Made by a program: the position numbers and the translations under genes. The notes below the pieces were generated by a model that saw only the letters and a list, made by a program, of their open reading frames with translations, did no database searches and had not been told where the DNA came from. From positions 1-32,712 of the forward strand of contig NZ_JARWQD010000223.1 in NCBI RefSeq assembly GCF_029869545.1: a stretch of 32,712 bases of DNA, given 5' to 3'. The number at the start of each line of letters is the position of its first letter. Positions within the stretch are counted from its first letter, which is position 1. Below are positions 27,755 to 32,712 of this stretch, in pieces. The DNA comes from Nocardia wallacei. GTDB taxonomy: Bacteria > Actinomycetota > Actinomycetes > Mycobacteriales > Mycobacteriaceae.

Positions 27755-28855
27755 GTGACCGACTCGACGTTGCTGCAGGGACCGATCCATCACGTGCATG
27801 CGGAGCTGGGGGCGACGTTTGCGCCGTTCGGGGGGTGGGAGATGCCCGTTCAGTACGGGGGGACGGTGGCCGAGCACACCGCGGTGCGGACGAGCGTCGG
27901 CCTGTTCGATGTGAGCCATCTGGGGAAGGCGACCGTGCGGGGACCGGGGGCGGCGGGGTTCGTGAATTCCGCGCTGACCAACGATCTCGGGAAGATTCGT
28001 CCGGGGAAGGCGCAGTACACGCTGTGCTGCGCCGAGGACGGTGGCGTGATCGACGACCTGATCGCCTATTACGTCGGCGACGACGAGCTGTTCCTGGTGC
28101 CTAACGCCGCCAATACCGCGGGGGTGGTCGGGGCGCTGCGGAAGGCCGCGCCGGAGGACATCACCGTGACCGACGAGCATCGCGAGTACGCGGTGTTCGC
28201 GGTGCAGGGCCCGAAGTCGGCGGAGGTGCTCACCGCGCTCGGCCTGCCCACCGATATGGAGTACATGGCCTTCGCCGACGCCGACTGGGAGGACCGCCCG
28301 GTCCGGGTCTGCCGCACCGGCTACACCGGCGAGCACGGATACGAGCTGCTGCCGCGGTGGGCGGACGCCGAGCCGCTGTTCCGCGCGCTGCTGACGGAGG
28401 TGCGCGCCCACGGTGGCGAGGCGGCCGGTCTGGGCGCGCGCGATACGCTGCGCACCGAGATGGGCTATCCCCTGCACGGACACGAACTGTCCCTGGACAT
28501 TTCGCCGGTGCAGGCCCGCTGCGGCTGGGCCGTCGGCTGGAAGAAGCCCGAGTTCTGGGGCAAATCCGCACTGGAGCAGGAGAAGTCGGCAGGCGCGCGC
28601 CGAAACCTGCTGGGGCTCAAGGCACTCGACCGGGGCGTGCTGCGGCAGGGTCAGACCGTGCTGCGCGGCGACGAGACCGTCGGTGAGACCACCTCGGGCA
28701 CCTTCTCGCCCACGTTGAAGATCGGCATCGCCCTGGCCCTGCTCGACAAGTCCGCCGGTCTCGAACCGGGCGACGAGGTCGAGGTCGACGTCCGCGGCCG
28801 CCGCCTGCGGGCCGAGGTCGTCAAGCCCCCGTTCGTCACGCCGCACACCTCCTGA
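27755..28855 (+). CDS. gcvT: Glycine cleavage system T protein (aminomethyltransferase)
   Basis: The protein has 366 residues. It transfers the methylene group from H-protein-bound aminomethyl-lipoate to tetrahydrofolate and releases ammonia. Family segments are [51 protein letters not shown] and [20 protein letters not shown] protein depends on lipoylation, linking this gene to lipA and lipB in the same window. The GTG start has no ribosome binding site but TAAGCT six bases upstream. ilvE lies downstream on the same strand after a 494-bp gap that contains an opposing small gene. Confidence 0.97.
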   Translation: MTDSTLLQGPIHHVHAELGATFAPFGGWEMPVQYGGTVAEHTAVRTSVGLFDVSHLGKATVRGPGAAGFVNSALTNDLGKIRPGKAQYTLCCAEDGGVIDDLIAYYVGDDELFLVPNAANTAGVVGALRKAAPEDITVTDEHREYAVFAVQGPKSAEVLTALGLPTDMEYMAFADADWEDRPVRVCRTGYTGEHGYELLPRWADAEPLFRALLTEVRAHGGEAAGLGARDTLRTEMGYPLHGHELSLDISPVQARCGWAVGWKKPEFWGKSALEQEKSAGARRNLLGLKALDRGVLRQGQTVLRGDETVGETTSGTFSPTLKIGIALALLDKSAGLEPGDEVEVDVRGRRLRAEVVKPPFVTPHTS

Positions 28856-28883
28856 CGGGTGAGCGGCCACGGCCGATGAACCG

Positions 28884-28910
28884 GCGGAGCGGGCAACTCC
28901 GCGTGCCCGC
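28884..28910. terminator. Two overlapping, mutually exclusive hairpins
   Basis: GCGGAG (28884-28889) pairs with CTCCGC (28897-28902), and GCGGGCA (28889-28895) pairs with TGCCCGC (28904-28910). The stems share bases, so only one can form at a time. The element lies between the convergent gcvT and small membrane protein genes and probably serves as a terminator, perhaps for either direction. Confidence 0.5.
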
Positions 28911-28915
28911 GGGCG

Positions 28916-29122
28916 TCAGCCGGTTGGGGATGGTGGGCCGGTCGCGGGCGGCGGCGCTGTCGAAATCACCGGGAGCAGCACGACGGGCTGGTCGTGCGCG
29001 GGAGCGCCGCGGTCCGGCAGCAGCAGGATGGCCGCGCAGATCAGGGCGATCGCCGCGAGCACACCCGCACCGGTGCGGACGTATGCCCACCGGCGGTGCC
29101 GCCACTGTGCCGGAATGCGCAC
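28916..29122 (-). CDS. Small single-pass membrane protein, 68 residues
   Basis: A GTG at 29122 preceded by an AGGAGGGAG stretch opens a 68-codon frame. The product has a basic N-terminus (RIPAQWRHRRWAYVR), one hydrophobic helix at about residues 19-35 and a Pro-rich outer tail ending in TGPPSPTG. The charge distribution suggests the N-terminus stays inside. There are no known motifs and I assign no function. The frame extends upstream to 29290 without support. It is divergent from ilvE and convergent with gcvT. The topology and ribosome binding site favour a real gene, but it could be chance in high-GC DNA. Confidence 0.55.
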   Translation of the reverse strand: MRIPAQWRHRRWAYVRTGAGVLAAIALICAAILLLPDRGAPAHDQPVVLLPVISTAPPPATGPPSPTG

Positions 29123-29336
29123 GGTCCCGCTCCCTCCTGCTCGGACCTCACCGATCCATCGCGTACGGGCGCCCGCCGTTAGCGTCCTGAACGGATTCGC
29201 TGTCCGGACCGGCCACCGCGCGACTTGCCCACCGGTCACCGGCGAGGCTCCGGCCCGGCTGAGCAGACTGCGCAGCACTCGAGGTGGCACCTGTTCCAGA
29301 TCCCGGACCTCGCATCACGGCCCGGACGCCGGGTTC

Positions 29337-29342
29337 TAGGAT
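29337..29342 (+). promoter_or_regulatory. Leaderless-type -10 of ilvE
   Basis: TAGGAT followed by seven bases and the ATG at 29350. Just upstream is a CCCGG-ACG-CCGGG inverted repeat (29321-29333) in the spacer region. No Shine-Dalgarno sequence precedes the ATG. Confidence 0.5.
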
Positions 29343-29349
29343 CGGATCT

Positions 29350-30447
29350 ATGACCGTTGCCGCGCAGTTCACCCGTGTTCCGCATCCGTCGCCCACTCCG
29401 GCGGCGCGGCGACAGGAGATGCTCGCGGACCCGGGGTTCGGTCGCTTCTTCACCGACCACATGGTCTCGATCGACTACATCGGCGGGGAGTGGGCCAATC
29501 CGCGCGTCGAACCCTACGGCTCGATGGCGATGGACCCGGCGACCATGGTGTTCCACTACGGTCAGGCCATCTTCGAGGGCCTGAAGGCCTACCGGCAGCC
29601 CGACGGCAGCATCGCGACCTTCCGCATCGACGCCAACGCCAAGCGGTTCCAGCGGTCGGCGCGCCGGATGGCGATGGCCGAACTGCCGGAGGACCTGTTC
29701 GTCGAGTCGGTGCGGCAGCTGCTGGACGTCGACGCCGACTGGGTCCCGGCCGCGGGCGGCGAGGATTCGCTGTATCTGCGCCCGTTCATGTTCGCCACCG
29801 AATCCGGCCTCGGCGTCAAACCGGCCGAGGCGTACAAGTACCTGCTGCTGGGATCGCCTGCGGGAGCGTACTTTCCGCGCGGCCTGAAGCCGGTGCGGGT
29901 GTGGCTGTCGACCGAATACGTGCGCGCCGCCCCGGGCGGCACCGGCGAGGCCAAGGTGGCCGGTAACTACGCCGCGTCGCTGCTGGCGCAGAAGCAGGCC
30001 GCCGACAAGGGCTGCGACCAGGTGGTGTGGCTGGACGCCTGCGACCACCGCTACGTCGAGGAGATGGGCACCAACAACCTGTTCTTCGTCTTCGGCGCGG
30101 GCTCACAGGCCCGGCTGGTGACCCCCGAACTGTCCGGCTCGCTGCTGCCCGGCATCACCCGCGACTCCCTGCTCACCCTGGCCGCCGACTCCGGCTACCA
30201 GGTCGAGGAGCGCAAGGTGTCGGTGGCGGAATGGCGCGCGGGCGTGGAGTCCGGGGAGATCACCGAGGTGTTCGGCTGCGGCACGGCGGCCGTGGTGATC
30301 CCCGTCGCCTCGGTGCGCTCGGAGGACGGAGAATTCACCATCGGCGACGGCGAACCGGGCGAGGTGACGATGGCGCTGCGCGAGACGCTCACCGGAATTC
30401 AGCGCGGCACCTTCGCCGATATTCACGGCTGGATGCGCACGCTCTGA
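29350..30447 (+). CDS. ilvE: Branched-chain amino acid aminotransferase
   Basis: The protein has 365 residues, close to the M. tuberculosis IlvE length. This PLP enzyme performs the last step of leucine, isoleucine and valine synthesis, and their breakdown. The PLP lysine is Lys 202 in [14 protein letters not shown]. Other family segments are [57 protein letters not shown] and [14 protein letters not shown] at the end. The ATG at 29350 is chosen because the product then begins [13 protein letters not shown] and TAGGAT precedes it at leaderless spacing; the frame is open upstream to 29284. The metallo-hydrolase gene ends only four bases away on the other strand. Confidence 0.97.
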   Translation: MTVAAQFTRVPHPSPTPAARRQEMLADPGFGRFFTDHMVSIDYIGGEWANPRVEPYGSMAMDPATMVFHYGQAIFEGLKAYRQPDGSIATFRIDANAKRFQRSARRMAMAELPEDLFVESVRQLLDVDADWVPAAGGEDSLYLRPFMFATESGLGVKPAEAYKYLLLGSPAGAYFPRGLKPVRVWLSTEYVRAAPGGTGEAKVAGNYAASLLAQKQAADKGCDQVVWLDACDHRYVEEMGTNNLFFVFGAGSQARLVTPELSGSLLPGITRDSLLTLAADSGYQVEERKVSVAEWRAGVESGEITEVFGCGTAAVVIPVASVRSEDGEFTIGDGEPGEVTMALRETLTGIQRGTFADIHGWMRTL

Positions 30448-30451
30448 TCCC

Positions 30452-31165
30452 TCAGCCCGGCATCAACATGTGCCACTGCTCCAAAGTCTGTGGCCGCATC
30501 ACATAGTTGTTGTCGCGCACGTTCGACAACGTGGCGCTCGGGTCCTGCGAATACCAGTGGCCCGGATAAACGACCGGATCTCCCGCTAACCCGGCTAGAT
30601 ACCGCAGGCTGCGGAACATCGCGTCGGAATCGCCGCCCGGGAAATCGGTGCGGCCGCAGCCGTCGACGAACAACGTATCGCCGGCGACGAGCCGATCCTC
30701 GAACAGGAAGCACTGGCTGCCCGGCGTATGCCCGGGGGTGTGCAGCAATTCGATCTCGAATCCGCCGACGCTCACCTTGTCGCCGTGGTCGTGCCCGGTC
30801 AGCTCGCTCGGCGCGATATCGGTGACATTGGCCACCCACGGCAGTTCCTCGGCGTTGACGTGCACCGGAACCTGCACCCGCTCCAGCAGTTCCCGCACCC
30901 CGCGCAGGGTGAAGCCGAGCATGGTGCCGCCCACGTGATCGGGGTGATGGTGGGTGGCGAGCACGCCGGTCAGGCGCAGGCCGTCGGCCTCCGCGATATC
31001 CACGAGATCGCCCGCCGCATACGCGGGATCCACGACCACGCACTCGCCGCTGTCTCTATCGCCGATCAAATACGCGAAATTGCGCATCTGCGTGGCGATC
31101 GGATCGCCCACGGCCCAATCGCGCCCGGCCAGCAGTTGACGAAAATACACACGGTCGGATCCCAT
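30452..31165 (-). CDS. Metallo-beta-lactamase-fold hydrolase, glyoxalase II / ETHE1-like
   Basis: The protein has 237 residues. Metal-binding motifs are THHHPDH (71-77), HTPGHTPGS, AGDTLFVDGCGRTDFPGGD and YPGHWYS, giving the His/Asp ligand set of the glyoxalase II and persulfide dioxygenase branch. GCGRTDF is common in both. The reaction would be thioester hydrolysis or persulfide oxidation; since actinobacteria of this group use mycothiol rather than glutathione, a mycothiol conjugate is a reasonable guess. The ATG at 31165 has TAGGGT six bases upstream and no ribosome binding site. It is convergent with ilvE (four bases between stops) and follows adoK on the same strand after 206 bp. Confidence 0.92.
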   Translation of the reverse strand: MGSDRVYFRQLLAGRDWAVGDPIATQMRNFAYLIGDRDSGECVVVDPAYAAGDLVDIAEADGLRLTGVLATHHHPDHVGGTMLGFTLRGVRELLERVQVPVHVNAEELPWVANVTDIAPSELTGHDHGDKVSVGGFEIELLHTPGHTPGSQCFLFEDRLVAGDTLFVDGCGRTDFPGGDSDAMFRSLRYLAGLAGDPVVYPGHWYSQDPSATLSNVRDNNYVMRPQTLEQWHMLMPG

Positions 31166-31171
31166 ACGGAC

Positions 31172-31177
31172 ACCCTA
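31172..31177 (-). promoter_or_regulatory. Leaderless-type -10 of the metallo-hydrolase gene
   Basis: On the minus strand TAGGGT is followed by six bases and the ATG at 31165. It indicates transcription independent of adoK. Confidence 0.5.
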
Positions 31178-31346
31178 TGGCTCGGCGGCGACCGGCGCGC
31201 ATTCGGCCGCATTGTGACTCGTCACGTGCGGGATGCTGGCGAAACGAAACACGCACGGTCGAATCGCCGGATCGCCTATTTGCGGATTGCGGAAATTGCA
31301 TCGCCTCGCACGGCGTTGCGGTGCAAGTGATTTCGGGGTGATCAAT

Positions 31347-31366
31347 GCAGCACCGATCGGTGCTGC
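31347..31366 (-). terminator. 20-bp perfect palindrome downstream of adoK
   Basis: GCAGCACC and GGTGCTGC pair around GATC. It starts five bases after the adoK stop codon (31372-31374) on the minus strand and probably ends its transcript. Confidence 0.75.
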
Positions 31367-31371
31367 CGCCG

Positions 31372-32712
<1,341 letters not shown>

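Overview
This is a high-GC window from an actinomycete of the mycolic-acid group, most likely Nocardia or a close relative. The evidence is the strong G/C third-position bias, frequent GTG starts, several leaderless promoter patterns, and a gene block (glnA, RDD protein, DUF4191 protein, lipA, lipB, TIGR01777 protein, lipoyl E2, leucyl aminopeptidase, gcvT, ilvE, adoK) that I recall as the Mycobacterium tuberculosis Rv2202-Rv2220 neighbourhood. The genus is an inference; no rRNA or tRNA gene is visible.

Positions 1-9,980 are accessory. The 3' part of a large nonribosomal peptide synthetase (A-PCP-C-A-PCP-C-A-PCP-reductase) enters from the left edge, followed 27 bp later by an aldo/keto reductase. 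The reductase end implies release of an aldehyde or alcohol rather than an acid. The first adenylation domain carries an in-frame array of 24-bp tandem repeats that its two sister domains lack.

Positions 9,990-13,480 hold a secreted MptpB-like phosphatase and glnA (both minus), and a small RDD membrane protein (plus). A four-half-site GlnR-type box lies upstream of glnA, and strong hairpins follow the AKR and glnA genes.

Positions 13,640-21,974 are a run of minus-strand genes. Read in the direction of transcription they are lipoyl E2 (sucB/dlaT), TIGR01777 epimerase-like protein, GNAT acetyltransferase, lipB, lipA, an EF-G-like GTPase and a DUF4191 membrane protein. The E2 subunit is the substrate of the LipB/LipA pathway encoded just downstream.

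Positions 22,300-27,680 are mixed: a small conserved hypothetical gene, a divergent peroxiredoxin/AraC-regulator pair, leucyl aminopeptidase with an upstream TetR-type regulator that has an N-terminal cysteine cluster, and a second GNAT enzyme. Positions 27,755-32,343 return to core metabolism: gcvT, a small membrane protein, ilvE, a metallo-beta-lactamase-fold hydrolase and adoK. The last about 370 bp hold no gene I can name.

The signals most worth a second look are these: the repeat array inside the adenylation domain; two related intergenic repeat arrays, both capped by the same 21-bp hairpin at the stop codon of the minus gene of a convergent pair; the GlnR box; a TetR-type palindrome that covers its own start codon; and a set of TANNNT-N6-8-start-codon promoters implying leaderless mRNAs.
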